Shown piece by piece: positions 35,401 through 55,956 of a stretch of DNA of 64,000 nucleotides; positions within the stretch are counted from its first letter, which is position 1, and every line of letters begins with the position of its first letter. The DNA comes from Cucumis sativus (taxonomy: Eukaryota; Streptophyta; Magnoliopsida; Cucurbitales; Cucurbitaceae). The stretch is from contig NC_026655.2 in assembly GCF_000004075.3 (NCBI RefSeq), forward strand, positions 5,704,001-5,768,000. Direction: 5' to 3'. The translations under genes were made by a program, and so were the position numbers. Under the pieces are notes generated by a model. The model saw only the letters and a program-made list of their open reading frames with translations, searched no databases and was not told the DNA's origin.

Positions 35401-38196
35401 AGTCACAGGATATTGCTCTGCCTTAATGAATCAAACTTAACGCACTTGTTAAGTTAACTTATAATCTTGCTTAGTATGGTGGTAATCATCAGCAATGCCT
35501 GCAGATCCAAATTTGTCTTGAAATGAAAGAAATCTTTTAAGAACTCATAATTAACAATTGTTTTTAATAAACATCACGAAGCAATGAAACTCCAAAGGAT
35601 TGCATGCTTAAAAAGTAGCCAAAGCAATCTATCATTTGAAGTAACGGCTTACCATTCAAAATGAGAACCTGTTCAAATTAAGACTTATTTACGAGAGCAT
35701 ACCTCCACACAGTTGGTAACTTGGTAATGTAAAGTAGAATATTCCCATTTATTTAGATTTGCTCAATTTTGATTTTGTTGTGAAAGTTTTTGTGCAGTCA
35801 TGAAGAGATTGATGTGAGCCATCCAGATTTTTTCAGCGCAGCAAAACTTAATGGGTACATACCCCCAAATAAGGAGGTACTGAAGCTAGTTGTGTAGAGC
35901 TCTGCCATATTCTTTTCGCCTTGAATTTTCATAAATGGCTGTTGTTGTTTCTCTATTAAAACCAGTGATTTTTGTTTTTTCCGTTTCAAAAGAGCCGGAT
36001 AGACTTATCTTTTTGGGCTTGTATTCATTTAAAAGTATTTAATGTAATTTGCTAATCAGTGTGGTATAGAGTGTTAAAAATGATAGCCATCCCATTAGTA
36101 ATCTATGAGAGAATGAAAAATTGCGTGATGCTCCCAAATTGAAGTTGCTGCAAGGATGCAATATTTTACGATGAGGTCGACTTAGAACAAGACCAAGATC
36201 AAGTCCAGAATCCTTCTACACTGCATGGTTTTTACCATAAATATTTCATTGAATTTTTTTTCTTTCAAATATATAACAAGATTAAGAACTTCATCTATCA
36301 CCGGCTTTGTGTTGTATTTCCAGAATAAAAAACAATCTGATAATTAATTCTTGATGGTGCAGGATTGTGGGCAGCCTGGATTTACCTTGGCTGAAAGGAA
36401 TCGTTTCAATGCTATATTGAAAGAGTATGCAATTTCAATATAAAAGTTCTCTTTTGTTGATCCTTGCTAGCATTCTCGTGGCAACACTTTAAATCTGCTC
36501 CTTTTAGTTATTTTGTTGCGGCTGTTAGAAAGTGCATTTCTAAAGTGAGCTAAGTTGTTATAACTTACACCATTAGTTATCCTATTGCTACTCTCACTTC
36601 CACCTAATTCTATCTATTATCTTGACTTTTTTATTTCTAATAAATCAACAGGTTTTATAAGTTTTTTATTTGATCCAAGGAAGAACAATATGATTTTTCG
36701 TTTCCTTTGTTGTTATGTTGGCAAATTGGCTGTATCTTTTACCTTGTGTGTGTATTATGTTCCAGAGGAAAGCTGATAGATGCACATAGATTCCTGCACA
36801 AGGAGAAAGACATGGAGCGTGGCTTTTCTTGGTCTGGACACCCCATTGGAAAGTAAGAAAGATACTGCATGGCTTGCTCTAAGTTATTATTTATTTAACT
36901 AGAAGTACCTATAAGAGTTTTCAGTAAAACCCGAAGAAGAGTTTTTAACTAATCAAATGTGCTATTTAAAACTTTGGGCAAGTTCCTTTGGTTTTAGAGT
37001 TTTGGGTTTAGTTTCTACAAGTGACAATTTAGTTTTCTCTAAAATGAAATTTCTGTTGCTTGCTAAAAGAAATGATTCCATATCTTTTCAGGTACCGAGG
37101 CAAAAGGATGAGAATTGACTATTTCTTAGTTTCCGAGAGTCTCGTAGGTAGGATTGTTTCATGTGAGATGCATGGGCAAGGGATTGAACTAAAAGGTGCC
37201 CTTTTTCTTTTCCATTATGTATGTTTCTTAGTATAGTTAAAAAGCTTATAGTATTAGTGCTAAATTTGGAATTTCATGACAGAGCCTACAATGTTTGAAA
37301 CCATACTGATGGTTAGATGTTTTTGACAAAGCCTACAATTTCTAAAACTTACAATTTCATAACTAAATTATATTTATCTAAAGCTTGCTATCGATGCAGT
37401 CTATTATTCTTAGAAATCTGACATGTAATTTTAGTTATACTTTCATTCGCTTCTGGGGTAATGAATTTAGACTCTTGTAGGTTTGCCTTTTTTTAGTCAA
37501 GCAAGCCTAGATTTGAAACAAATTTGGTTTTACTCAATAAACACAAATTGCGAAAACCACCATAAGTTGAAGCTACACCCTCTAACTTTCGATTAAAAAT
37601 TGAGGCCTTAAACTTATAAAAGTTACTTTAGAAATTGAGTCCTTAAACTTATAAAAGTTACTTTAGAGGTGATTTTTGTAATTTGTCCAAACAATAAAAC
37701 TAGAACTTTTTAAAATTCATTCTTTTACATAGTCCGTTGTTTAATTTGGTCTTATGGTGAAGATCCAAACTCATGAACCAACAAAGAGTCTTTTGGGAAG
37801 ACAAACAATATGATTAGTCTTGTATATCTAAAAGGCATGTTTGTATTTCTTAAAATCACTTTTGTCGTGTTTAACATCACTCCATAACATAATTATAATC
37901 ACTCGTAAGTTAAAAATCAATTTGATGTTTAATTTTACACCTTCAAGTGCATTTGTCCTTTTTTCGTACTATTAAAATTAATTTTGAATTATTCAAAGCA
38001 TTTTATGTTATATTTTAAAAATGACAAAAGTGATCTTAATCATTTTAGAATCACTCTCAAACGCACGGTTGTAAAAAAAAAGTGATTTTGTTGACCATGA
38101 TCTTGAATTCATGCAGGTTTCTATGGAAGTGATCATTGCCCCGTTTCTCTTGAGCTGTCAGAAGCCAGTTCTTGCCCCGAGTCTCAGAAGAACTGA
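32494..38196 (+). CDS. APE1L: AP endonuclease, APE1L type (exonuclease III / endonuclease-phosphatase fold)
   Basis: The enzyme cuts DNA at abasic sites or cleans 3' blocked ends in base excision repair; in plants it also acts in active DNA demethylation. Nine exons fit in phase: 32494-32727, 33826-33918, 34391-34535, 35060-35261, 35798-35876, 36363-36424, 36766-36852, 37092-37195 and 38117-38196, giving about 361 residues. Family landmarks are all present: FVTWNANSLLLR, QEVRIP (metal-binding Glu), NTYSPN, WCGDLNVSHEEIDV (catalytic Asp and Asn), GFSWSGHP, RMRIDYFLVS and GSDHCPV (the Asp-His end). The start MKRFFKPIEKE matches my memory of Arabidopsis At3g48425. No organelle signal is obvious. 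It lies directly before REF6, as in Arabidopsis. That pairing is of interest because both proteins remove epigenetic marks, but a shared role is not shown. Confidence 0.93.
37598..37667. repeat. 27-base perfect direct repeat in APE1L intron 8
   Basis: A 27-base word starting CCTTAAACTTATAAAAG occurs at 37606-37632 and again at 37641-37667, a period of 35 bases, each preceded by ATTGAG. It lies in AT-rich intron sequence. Confidence 0.7.
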
Positions 38197-39828
38197 CTCC
38201 TTCATTTAGTAAGTTATTATTAGGAACCTCCTTTTATTGTATAGTTCACGATTATTTTCTGTATAGCAACACTTCCTGGAGTATGTGTATGAATACATCA
38301 GGTTTAAAACTGCAATGCCGCTGGAAATGTTGTTCCATTGGACTTTTTCTTGCCAATATTTTTGGAGTTCTTGAAGTTCACTTCTGTTTTTTAGGCTACA
38401 CAGTGAAGTTCTCTGATTTATTATCAGTTGGAGTGCCTTGAGATAATCAAGTTTCTACTGAGGCAATTTGGAATCGTTTTCATGGGACCAATTTTCATGG
38501 GTTTTTGCTATGATTGGTGGACAGACGCTACTGGAACCCCATATAATTATTTCATTCCCTTTATGCTGTTTTATTTTATTATAACCATACTATTTTATAT
38601 ATATATAAACAACCAGTACTCCCCATACTCCTTGTTAAAAATAGGGAGAGAATTACATATGGAGAATCTCTTTCCTGATCAAAGGACAACCTTGTGAGAA
38701 AGCCAATGTTCTTTGTTCCATTCTTTAGAAATGTGGCAAAAATGGGTGATATTAACAAAATTTTGCTATAAAAAAAATGTTATGGATGAGAATCTCAATT
38801 TGAGAACCTTGACCCAATTGAGAATCGAAGTTGCCTATTGAGGTGCTCGACTTCCTTCATCATCAGTACAGATACTCCTCCGTCTTCAAATAGTTTAGTT
38901 TGAGGTATTTGTTTTAATTCAATTTTTTTCGTCAATTATAAAGTGTATCATGTCTTGTATGCATTGGAAATTGGAATCTGTATGTTCTTAAGATTTTGAT
39001 TAAACAATTGAATTTTGATTTTAAATTCTCCAAAAATACTTTTTAAATCTTTTGTAGATTTCGAATTGGATTAGAGGAAAGCATTGAAAAATAACCTTAT
39101 TTCTAGAAATAGCACGCTATGAGAAGGTTAGAAATAGAAATATTTTAAATGATTTTCTATCTATTGAGTCTAAAAAATACATAAACATCAATAGGTTTAT
39201 TTGATCCATATTTTGAACTTTTAATTTTGTATCCCATCAGAATTTTACTTTAAAAATATTTAAAACAATCTGTTTACTTGATCAAAAAAAATTTAATACT
39301 ACCATAAAGAATCTTAGACACAAAATTAAAAGTAAAAATAAAATAACGAAAATGTTTACAAAATACATAAAAAATTCAGGTCTATTGTCTATTGATTAGA
39401 GTTTATGAACTTATTCAATATAAATATCAAATTTGACATCAAACTTGTAATTTGTCCTTTATCCTTAATTGAAATAAAAATGGTTAATTAATCAAGTACC
39501 CCCATCAAGTATTATTTCATTTCTCAACTAAGAAACAATTATGATATTTTACTCAAATATGGTTAGACCTTAAACTCAGTGATCAACTTCAATTACAACA
39601 AATTAGTGATCAGCAATAGTAATATGCATACATGTATATATACACGTCAATTTCTCAAATTTATTTATTCCAACTTGACCATAATTCATACATACGAATG
39701 TTTAAACTTTTATTCTTCATCTTTTTTATTACCTAAACAAATATAAAGTGTAACATCATCCAAATGATAAATAAAATGTCTAGTTTGGTCTCAAAAGTTT
39801 TTAACCCAATTTCATATATCGAATTGAA

Positions 39829-39832
<4 letters not shown>

Positions 39833-39879
<47 letters not shown>
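39833..39879. repeat. (TA)n microsatellite, about 23 units
   Basis: An uninterrupted TA run of about 47 bases in intergenic DNA. Confidence 0.95.
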
Positions 39880-39883
<4 letters not shown>

Positions 39884-41764
39884 GAGGAGGTGAATGAGAC
39901 AAAAAGGAGAAGATAAGTTTATAGTAATTTATTTAATGCAGGGGTAGTAGACATTGATGTCAATGCTGAAAATGCATTGTTAAAAATGTATTTTAAAAAG
40001 GAAATAGAAAAGAAAGAAGAAGAAGAAAACATTGTTGTTTGTCTAATTGCTTAGAATTGTTGGATAAAACAACTTACTTCTTCTCTTATTTATTTTAATC
40101 TTTTTTATTATTATTATATTCGTGGATGTTGCTAATTTGCGCCTTCCCTCCTTTTTTTTATTTATTATTATTAGTTTTCATTTCAATACATTTTTAGGTT
40201 AGGTGTTTAATTCAAAATATAAGGTTTAGTAACTATTCATAATAGTTTTGAAGTTGTTGTAAAAAAAATCTATTAAAATAGTTTAAATAAAGATGATTTG
40301 TTTTCGATTATTTATTTTCAAGTCAATTCAAATGGATTCTAAATTATAGTCGAAGGGTTTTGGATTTTCAAATGTAAATAAACTTGGCTAGATTTGAGAT
40401 TGATTAAAGATGTAGTTTTACCATTAAACATTCGAATGTATAAGAATTCAAATTGAACAAACTTCAAAATATATTGATCAAACTAATACTTAACTTCAAA
40501 AAGATGTTTGAAACGCTAAGTTGAGTTTTAAAATCCAAAACCAATATGTTAGAGTTATATAGTGTTTATATGTGTTTGGAATGCATAGATGTAAATTTGG
40601 AGTTAATAAAATTGTGTTTCGAGACTTTTTCGATAAGCATGTAAAAGAGAAAGAAAAAAAGTAATGCGTGAAGTTTTTCAATAAATGTATAAAAAAGAGA
40701 AATAAGAGAAAATAAAGTTCATTGATGAAAGTGTAAACTTAAACCGTAAACATTATTAAAATTGGTAGAGACTATAATTATGTTATTCAACGCCGACTTA
40801 TAAATCAAACAAGACGACGATATATAACTTGACCAATGAACTACTCGAGGTCAATATCATTACTTAGAAAATAAGAAAAATATTATTATCATCTCAATTC
40901 CCTACTCCTACTACTATTATTATTATTATTAGTATTATTCGTTTATTGCTTAGAATAAATTAATAATAATCATTGTTATTGTTATTGTAAAGTAGCCTAG
41001 TAATATCCCACTTGTGTTATTATTAACTCACTAAGTAATGCATATAAATCAATTTAAAGTTGAATATCAAGTCAGATTTTGTATTATCATTAGACCTAAT
41101 TACCACTGTGTTCTTGTGGCTGATACTTCTAATTTGTACAAAAAAAAAAAAAAAAAACTTTGTTAGTTGTTTTTATTAAAATACAAATACATGTAAATGT
41201 AAAGAAAATTCTCAAGAATAACAATAATAATAATAATAAAAAGCTAAAATTATGAAGAAAAAAAACAGAAAATTAATTGGGTTGAATTCTTTATATTTGT
41301 TCGTTTCATACCATACCATTACACAAACATAAGTAAGATAACATTTTCAAAGAATAAACGATAAATATGTAATTATGACCTTTTTTGAAATCGTTAAATT
41401 TAATTCCTACATAAATTTTTTACTTTTTTAAGATAGTTAAATTTAATTCCTACCTAAATTTTTAATAAATTTTAAATTTTAGTTCACACCTATATCAAAT
41501 TTTAATATTTTTAGAGGATTTGTCAAAAATATAATATTTGATAAAATATTTACACCAACGTGAACATGAAGTGTAATAAATTTTTGAAGTGTAATAAATT
41601 TTGCCTTTAGTAATTTTTTTATATAACGGTAAATAATTTATTAGATTTTTATATTTTTGAGAATTTATTTTATCTATAATATTTTTACTATAAAGTTTGA
41701 AAATGCATTCACGTACTAAAAGCATCATCATTATTATTTAATAAATTTTAATAAAAAATTAGAG

Positions 41765-41944
41765 AAATTATTAAAGTATAAATTCAATCAACAGTAGACA
41801 ATATCAAACTTATAAACTATTAGTGCTTTTGGTCAATTTTACTCTATTTGAAAAAAATTATTAAAGTATAAATTCAATCAATAGTAGACAATAACAAACT
41901 TGTAAACTATCAATGCTTTTGGTCAATTTTACTCTATTTGAAAA
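41765..41944. repeat. Tandem duplication, 2 x 90 bases
   Basis: 41765-41854 and 41855-41944 match over the whole unit with a few changes. Both contain ATTCAATCAA(C/T)AGTAGACAA and GCTTTTGGTCAATTTTAC. There is no target-site structure, so replication slippage or unequal exchange is the simplest origin. Confidence 0.85.
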
Positions 41945-42386
41945 TTTGGGAAGGACAAAAGTTGAGAGATTGAAAAATATAAAGACGAAAATTAAAGGAC
42001 TTTTAAATACTAAGAACCAAAATAATATTTTAAAGCTAAATAGATAAATAAATAAGTCAAATAATTTTAAAAAATGGGAAAGAAATTGCAATTAAAAAGA
42101 AAGAAAATGGGCAGAAATGGCAAAATATTTACATTATCAATTATTTAATTTTTAAAAAAGCAATGATAAAGAATTAATAGAGTCATTTTTCTGAAATAAG
42201 AAGTATGACAAAATAGAAAAATAGGAATTAGTAGAGTCAATTTTGAGAAAAAGAAGTATGGGTGGCAAAAGCGTAAAAAAGTGAGGAAAGAAGAGTGATT
42301 TTAAAAACCGTTCGCAAACCCAGAATAAATCCCCCCACTCACATGTCTACTCTACTCCAACCTCTCACTCTCCTCTGCCCCCAAAA

Positions 42387-42393
42387 TATAAAA
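42387..42393 (+). promoter_or_regulatory. Possible TATA box of the REF6 gene
   Basis: TATAAAA followed by a pyrimidine-rich stretch (CTTTCTTTC) lies about 270 bases before the REF6 start codon. This would give a leader of roughly 240 bases with no intron needed. Confidence 0.45.
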
Positions 42394-42660
42394 CTTTCTT
42401 TCTTTTCATTTTTTTGCTCTTCTTCTCTTTCCTTTCCTCTGTATGATTGTAGAAACAGGGGAAATAGTATTCAACAAGATTTCTACAGAGAAGAGCCAAA
42501 AATTTTGAAACCAGGAATGTGAGAAGCTTGTTGCTTTTTTTCTTTCTTCTTTCTGTGTGTGTGTGATTGATTCCGTGCATTTGTCTGAAAATGGGTGTTG
42601 CATGAGAAACCCTGCTGTGGTTCATCTTCAACTTTGATTCTATTAATGGCAGGCACAGCC

Positions 42661-49559
<6,899 letters not shown>

Positions 49560-51150
49560 TATTGCGGCAGATGAAATGTGTTTAACTTGGATAGTTATTC
49601 TGTTGGTTAATTGACAGATTTAGGATTTTAGATATAGGGATAGGTTTAGAACATCCCTGTAATTATTATCATTCAGAGTAACAATTAATTCTGTTGTGCT
49701 GTCTGTTTTCATTGGTGCTATTTATTTTATGTAACCTGAGCAATTGCTTGGATCTTCAAACATTCTTCGCCAATGAAAGTCAGATGCTAATCCTGATCTT
49801 GGTTGGGGGTTGGACCTTACCCCTTCTGGGAACTTTGTGCAGCTTTCTTTTCCTTCCATTGATGATGCAATGATTTACTTTTACAACTGAAATACTGGTG
49901 CTATATTTGGTGGCACATCCTTTTGTTTATGATATTTGTACATTAAACATTTTAGAAATCTACTTTGAGACCTACTCTGGAAGTTGTCTTTCTCATCCAA
50001 TCATATTGATATTGACCAGTTGAGTATGTTCATACTTTCTAATTTTCACTAGTTGAATTTTTGTTCGCATGATGGTGGAAGGAGTCCTTTCTTTCGCTTT
50101 CAATGGCTCTCTCTTTCATACTAATTTTCTCTCTGTTTCTTTTTTAGTTCGCTACAAAGTTTTCTTTTCTTGTATAAATGAAGTGTGAAAACTTTTACTT
50201 CCGAATTCGTAGAAAATATTGAAAACTATATTCATTTAACCCACTTAACTTTAGGTTACAAATAATATCATGTTGCGGTTGATTTTTTTAACATCAAAAG
50301 CTCTAATTTGAGAGCTTCACCTGGCAGGGAAATTGAATGCAAGAATGTGTCATTAGGAGACAAATTTTGCGTCTGAATCTGGACTTTCTCTCTTCCTTTT
50401 CATGCCTTATTTTGAGGTTGTTTTTAGCAATTAAACACTCTGCTTTAATTATGTTACCAATTTCAGTTTAAATGCACTGTGATTCACACAGCATTTCTCA
50501 TGGAACCCCAAAAGTCATCTTTTTCTACTAGTTAATCCATTTCATTCTTTTATATAATTAATAAAAACCACAAGTGGGATGGTATTCAAAAGAACTTTCT
50601 TTATATTAATATTGAAAAAGAAAAAAACTTAAAGTTTAATATTCTTTGTTCTCTTCTCTTGTCAAAGGGACTTTTCTTTTTCTTTTTCTTTTATTTTTTG
50701 TAACAAAGTTAAAACCTTTACACATATTTATGTCATTTTTACTAAGATTCATAGAACCTTGGGATGGAAACTCTCTTTAATGGCTTCATAATTTAATTTG
50801 AAATTTCTCCACATTTTTTTTGGTAAAAAAAATAAAATCCAATCTAACCCAATTCACTTTCCTATCCAATAATGTCAAAGAACCCCACGAATTTTCTAGA
50901 AGAGAAGGATTAAAAAAAAAAAAATGGAAAATTTGAAAATTTGTTTAGAGAGAGAAAGAAGCACAAACGTACGCAGTGCAGAAAGTAACCTTTTTTTTGT
51001 GCAAACTTTTCTTGTTTTTAGTTCTCACTAGCAATTAGCGTCAACCCAATTGCTATTTGCTACAAAAGTTTTTATTTTTTCACTATACCCATTTCTCCAT
51101 GTACTTTATTTTCTGTAGCTAGGGTTTTTTGGGTTCAAATGTGAAGCAAA
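49560..51150. other. Spacer between REF6 and the CCCH gene
   Basis: REF6 3' untranslated region, then AT-rich spacer with poly-T/A runs (for example 50980-51000), then the CCCH gene leader. No gene supported. No convincing TATA box was found for the CCCH gene. Confidence 0.6.
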
Positions 51151-54100
51151 ATGGAACCTTCTGAAGCTGTTTCTGTCCCTAATCACTGTGAAGCACCGCC
51201 TTCTGAGTTTCAATCTTCACAGCTTCATAGTTCTGTTCATGATCCTCCACCATTTGATGCACAACATGTACCCACTGATGATCGCATCCATGCAGAACTT
51301 CAGAAATTGGATTTGAAGGATGAGAAAGAGGAACCCGTGAAAGATTTTGATGGTGGTGGAGAATGGGAAGTTGAGAAGAATCCTTATGAAGATGAAGGAA
51401 ATGATACGAAGAAGATCGATGAAAATGATCGAGATAGAAGCGTTAGAAATGATGATGATGATGATTATGATGATGTCGATGAGGAGGTTGATGCCGGCGA
51501 CGGCGACGGCGGTGAGGTGGAAAGGAAAGGGGACTGGAGAGGCAAAAGCAATCAGTACCCAGTACGGCCTGATGCTGAGGATTGTGCCTTTTACCTTAAG
51601 ACCGGAACTTGCAAGTTCGGGTCATTTTGCAAATTCAATCACCCTGTTCGAAAGAAAAACCAGGTGTGCTTTTGGAGATCCCATTCACTTGAAGAAGCAA
51701 ATACCTCTGTTTAAATGTTTAATTGTTTATATTTGTTTGTTCATAAAATCTTCCATTCTCCAGTATAATCTTCAGCTCTTCAGTTAATGTGATTTATGCA
51801 TGTACAGTTTTTATACCTCTACATCTATCGTCTATGCAAATGGGGTGCCAAATAGCCTTAATTATTTTTCCTGAGAAGAAACTATTCATTTCTGTCAAGA
51901 GAACTGGTCTGCTGGATTGCAGTACATTTCTGCATTAACTTCGTCTACTTGTTTTTTTTTTTTTTTATTAAAAAGCAATAAAAAATCAATGAAATATTTA
52001 GAAGTGCAAATGAGGAGGGCCATCTTCAACCTACTGGAGATTGCAAAGACAACTCCAATTGGTCTTGTTTTTAAGCTTGTGCTGCATTGAACCGATAAAA
52101 TTAGCTGGAATGATCGTAATATTTCTCTCTTTATCTTAAACTTGAGGAAGTAGTCTTCATTCAGGCATCGTTATAAATGGTAGTAACGTGTATCAGCCTG
52201 CTTAGTTTTGTCCGAGCTGAGACTTTCCTGTTTTCAGTGTGTTGCCATCCGTCTATTTCTTGTTCTACCAGTAAAAAGATGGATTGGAACTGCTATTTTC
52301 TGATATTGAATTGATATTTTGGCTTTCTGTTGTTTTTCTGGAGGACTACTCTAAGGTAAAATTGCTTAAATATACTTATCTACTAGATAAGAATTAAATT
52401 AAAATTTGCTGAGGACTGTGTGGTTCTTAGCTATGTTAGATATCTCGTAACTTTTTAAATTTTCAATGAAACATTCAACATGGTCAATGAATGAAGAAGG
52501 CCAAGATGGTGTAAAGTCTAGGCCCGTTTATTATTATTCTCATATACTTTATCCATCCAGTTCGAAAGGTTGAAGAAATATCTCAAGGGCTCTTGATTTT
52601 TGTATGTGATCGAATAGCTTTTTTTATGCATGTGGAACTATTGATTATTCGTTTGCAAGTTAGTTATGGCCCTTCTTCTCAGCTTCTTCTTTTGTGTTAT
52701 TTCTCACTTATTCAGTGATTTTTCAGTTTTATTTCTTGTTTTAGATAATTTGGATTTTTTTTCCATTGTTAATCTATCTATTTATTTTTTAATGACATTT
52801 TTCTTGATGGGTTTTGTTTTGTTTAATTTGAAAGGTTGTTTCTGAGAAATTGAAATATGAGGATGATTCAACTGGGACAGCAAACAGAACAGAATGCAAG
52901 GTTTCCATTGTGGTTATGATTTCACGAAAGTTATTTCAAGTATTTTACTACAATTACATGGTTTGATGTATTCCCCAGTTATTAACTTTTCTTACATTCC
53001 TTTATAACAGAGGTTTGCTTGGATTATTTTGATTCCCCATGTTTATATGACTGATTGATTGATGCCACTTGGGAAGTTTTTCTTCTAGATTTATTTTGCG
53101 GCGATGCCGTAAGGTCAAACCTTTAAGATGATATTTTCAAACAGTCAAACTTTGCACTCTATTGCATACAGATTTGTGGTTCTTGACATTGCTTTTTAGT
53201 CAATTGCTGAACAGGAATTTTCTTCTGATACGAATTTTGAGGTTTGGTTTTTAACATTTTCAATTGTTCATCCAACTGAAGCTTTCTATGATCTTTTTAT
53301 GAAACATAGGTAGTAATTATGTTGAAATGATGCACTTGAACGGAGTTTTCTTATTCTTGAATTCTCTTTTACACTACAAGATGGTGAAATATTTATTTTC
53401 TTTTGTGATGTGCCTGATTTACTGATATCAGTTAACTGTTACACTTCATGAGCCATTTGCAGTTTTACTTGAGGACTGGGGGTTGTAAATTTGGAAATGC
53501 CTGTAGATATAACCACACGAGACCAAGAGCGTTAACAAGCCCAATTCTAGAGCTTAACTTCCTTGGTCTGCCAATCCGACCAGTTAAGTTCGTTCTTTAT
53601 TGTTGTTTGATGGTGAACCTTTTCCACATTTGAAGTGTGGCTTATCGATTGTCTTGAAGTCACCCATCTTTCATCCCTAGCTTCATTGACTGCATCTCTT
53701 ATCTCATTTGTTTTGACGAATATAATGATTTTTTAATTGGCAGGATGAAAAAGAATGTCCCTATTACATGCGCACAGGATCCTGCAAATATGGAGCAAAC
53801 TGCAAGTTTAATCATCCTGATCCTACAACCGTTGCTGGATCTGAATCTCTTTCAGGATATAACAATGGAGTTCCCCTACAAGGTGCATCCCAATCACAGA
53901 TCACATCATGGACTTCACCAAGAGTACTTAATGAAGCCACAACATTTGTACCTGCTATGATTTCACCATCTCAAGATCAAGACTGGAATGGGTACCAGGT
54001 ACTATATTGCTTTCATCTCAGATTCTTGGGTTTGAAGTGTTTTGATTTGGTCTCACTAAATAAGTTTCAGTGCAACTAATTGTTTGAGTACCAAAAAAAA

Positions 54101-55299
54101 TTGGCATTCCTGCAACTGCAAAAATAAGATCAGATTATATCTAGGATGTTAGATTTATTTTCTTTTTGTGGAAAAGGATACAAAATTATTCATTAAGATG
54201 TTGTTAAGCAACTAAGAGACTGAGTAGAAATACAAGATAGAAACAAAAGGGACTTGGAACATTAACAAGACTTAAAAGGAAAAAGAAGGAAACTGCCAAT
54301 TGCAAAAAATTATTTTGGATGGTGTGAGCTTTGTTGGATTTATTTTCTAGTCACCTATTTATTATGCATCCTGTTTTTCCCTCTATACTTTCACCTTATC
54401 TGCATCTTCTTGCCATTTACTACAATATCTTAAATTCTTAATCTCTTTTAATGCAAATAAGATCAATGTAAGATCTTGTTGGACTTGTGCCTTGCTTTCT
54501 AGAATAATTCGGTTTAGTTTCTGGTACTCTTGGCTGACTCCCTTCATATGGTATCTTTAATGTTAAGGCTCCCATATATCCATCAGAAATCAGCGTGCTT
54601 CCACCTCCAGCATATGTCGTGAACAATATAGCACCTGAGACGGATCTCTATTCTTCTCATCAACAGGTAGATGAATATCCTGAACGACCTGGTCAACCTG
54701 AATGCAGTTACTTTCTAAAGACGGGGGATTGTAAATTTAAATCTCTTTGCAAATATCACCATCCGAAGAATCGGAACCCTAAGTTACCGACTTGCACTCT
54801 CAATGATAAAGGCCTGCCCTTGAGACCTGTAAGCTTGTCCTAACTTCCTGGTTGTTTGTGAAAGACTTTTATGTAGAGAGAACTTCGTCCAAGGGACCTA
54901 AATAAAACATGTTTATACTAGAAAAATTAATTTACTCAAATTTAATAAATTTCTTTAGAAGAAATTGTAAATTATTTTACATTGCATCTGTGAATTTTGT
55001 AGTCTATTTATTTGCATGCTTTGTGCATCCCTCATTTTGCTTCTCTTCCCTTGATTTGCTTTACATTTTCTCAATTTTTGTGTGGTATTCAGGATCAGAA
55101 CGTATGCACGTATTATAGACGCTATGGCATCTGCAAATTTGGGCCATCTTGCAAGTTTGACCATCCTTTTCTTCCTTCTTCTTCAACTGTGGGCGAGCTT
55201 GAACAGCAACCTCACTACGGCAACTTTAGCACTGCAGAAGGGGCTGAAATGGCCGGAGGAGCGAGCGGAAACAGTGCCACAGTCGAGCAGTCTGCATAA
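51151..55299 (+). CDS. CCCH zinc-finger protein with five C-x8-C-x5-C-x3-H fingers (At3g48440-like)
   Basis: Plant proteins of this ZFN-like class bind RNA or DNA. Six exons fit in phase: 51151-51663, 52835-52900, 53463-53582, 53744-53998, 54568-54828 and 55093-55299, giving about 473 residues. The first ~140 residues are acidic, with an Asp run coded by GAT repeats near 51451-51475. Five fingers follow, each with spacing C-x8-C-x5-C-x3-[21 protein letters not shown] (joined across the exon 2-3 border), [20 protein letters not shown] and [10 protein letters not shown], each ending in a (F/Y)(N/H/D)H triplet. A GLP(I/L)RP motif follows fingers 2 and 4, which is typical of the class. It matches my memory of Arabidopsis ZC3H43 (At3g48440), also next to REF6. 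No RRM or KH domain is seen. The target is unknown. Confidence 0.9.
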
Positions 55300-55956
55300 G
55301 AAGTTTATGCAGAGAGGACTCCTAGATATAGGGTTTTTCATGGAGCATTTGTTTGGGATGAGGATATATTCAACTCGTTTTCTTCGGGTTGAGCTGCCAT
55401 AAGCTTTTCAAAAGATGGCACTTATTTTCTATAATTTACGTTGAACAAAGGAAAAATGTAAATTATACTTGAATTTCTCTCATGTATTGACTAATACACA
55501 CAGTGGCTAGAATCTTGTAGCTTTTAAGATACAATCTTATCTGGGGATTTCTTGATCAACTTGTGAGTGTCATGTCACCTGACTATACACTGCACAGATG
55601 TAATGATGCTTTTGCTTTAGACTATTTCAACCAAAGCATCTCTTTTCTTTCTTTACATTTGCAGCCTTACTTGGACAGGGTCGATTCGATTTTACTTTAA
55701 CAGGGTCAATTCATTTTGACGAATGATAGAGATAAAGGAATGCCATGAAATTGAAACGAGATTTTGACAATGTAATTTGCCTTTTTCCATCCTGTATTAC
55801 ATGATAAATAAGCTGAGTACCATGTGCTATAAATTATGATAGCATGAAAGTGAAAAGGGAAGAAAGAAAGGTATGAGTCAATATGTTGAGACTTCAAAAT
55901 TTTACGGTCTTTCACAATAGATGAGACAAATTCAAGATCCCGAAACCACTGTGGCT
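55300..55956. other. Spacer between converging CCCH and NOI genes
   Basis: Holds the 3' untranslated regions of two genes that point at each other. The CCCH transcript probably ends before about 55640 and the NOI transcript runs down from 55957. Overlapping 3' ends are possible but not shown. Confidence 0.55.

Larger units (their letters stand above)
38197..42660. other. Gene-poor AT-rich region between APE1L and REF6
   Basis: Begins with the APE1L 3' region (to about 38700) and ends with the REF6 leader. In between is AT-rich DNA with ATT/TTA microsatellites (for example 40913-40935 and 41219-41239), a poly-A run at 41140-41157, a TA run and a 90-base tandem duplication, listed separately. 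The open frame at 38428-38697 starts at TTG and resembles nothing I know. No gene is supported. Confidence 0.65.

Noticed and set aside
38428-38697. 89-codon hydrophobic open frame after APE1L
   Set aside because: It starts at TTG, lies in the APE1L 3' flank and resembles no family; hydrophobicity follows from T-rich sequence.
39833-39879. Long TA run as a replication origin or special element
   Set aside because: A plain microsatellite, common in plant intergenic DNA; no accompanying structure.
42595-42660. Upstream in-frame starts of REF6
   Set aside because: Residues before 42661 do not resemble the family and the ATG at 42661 has the best context; 42646 remains a minor alternative.
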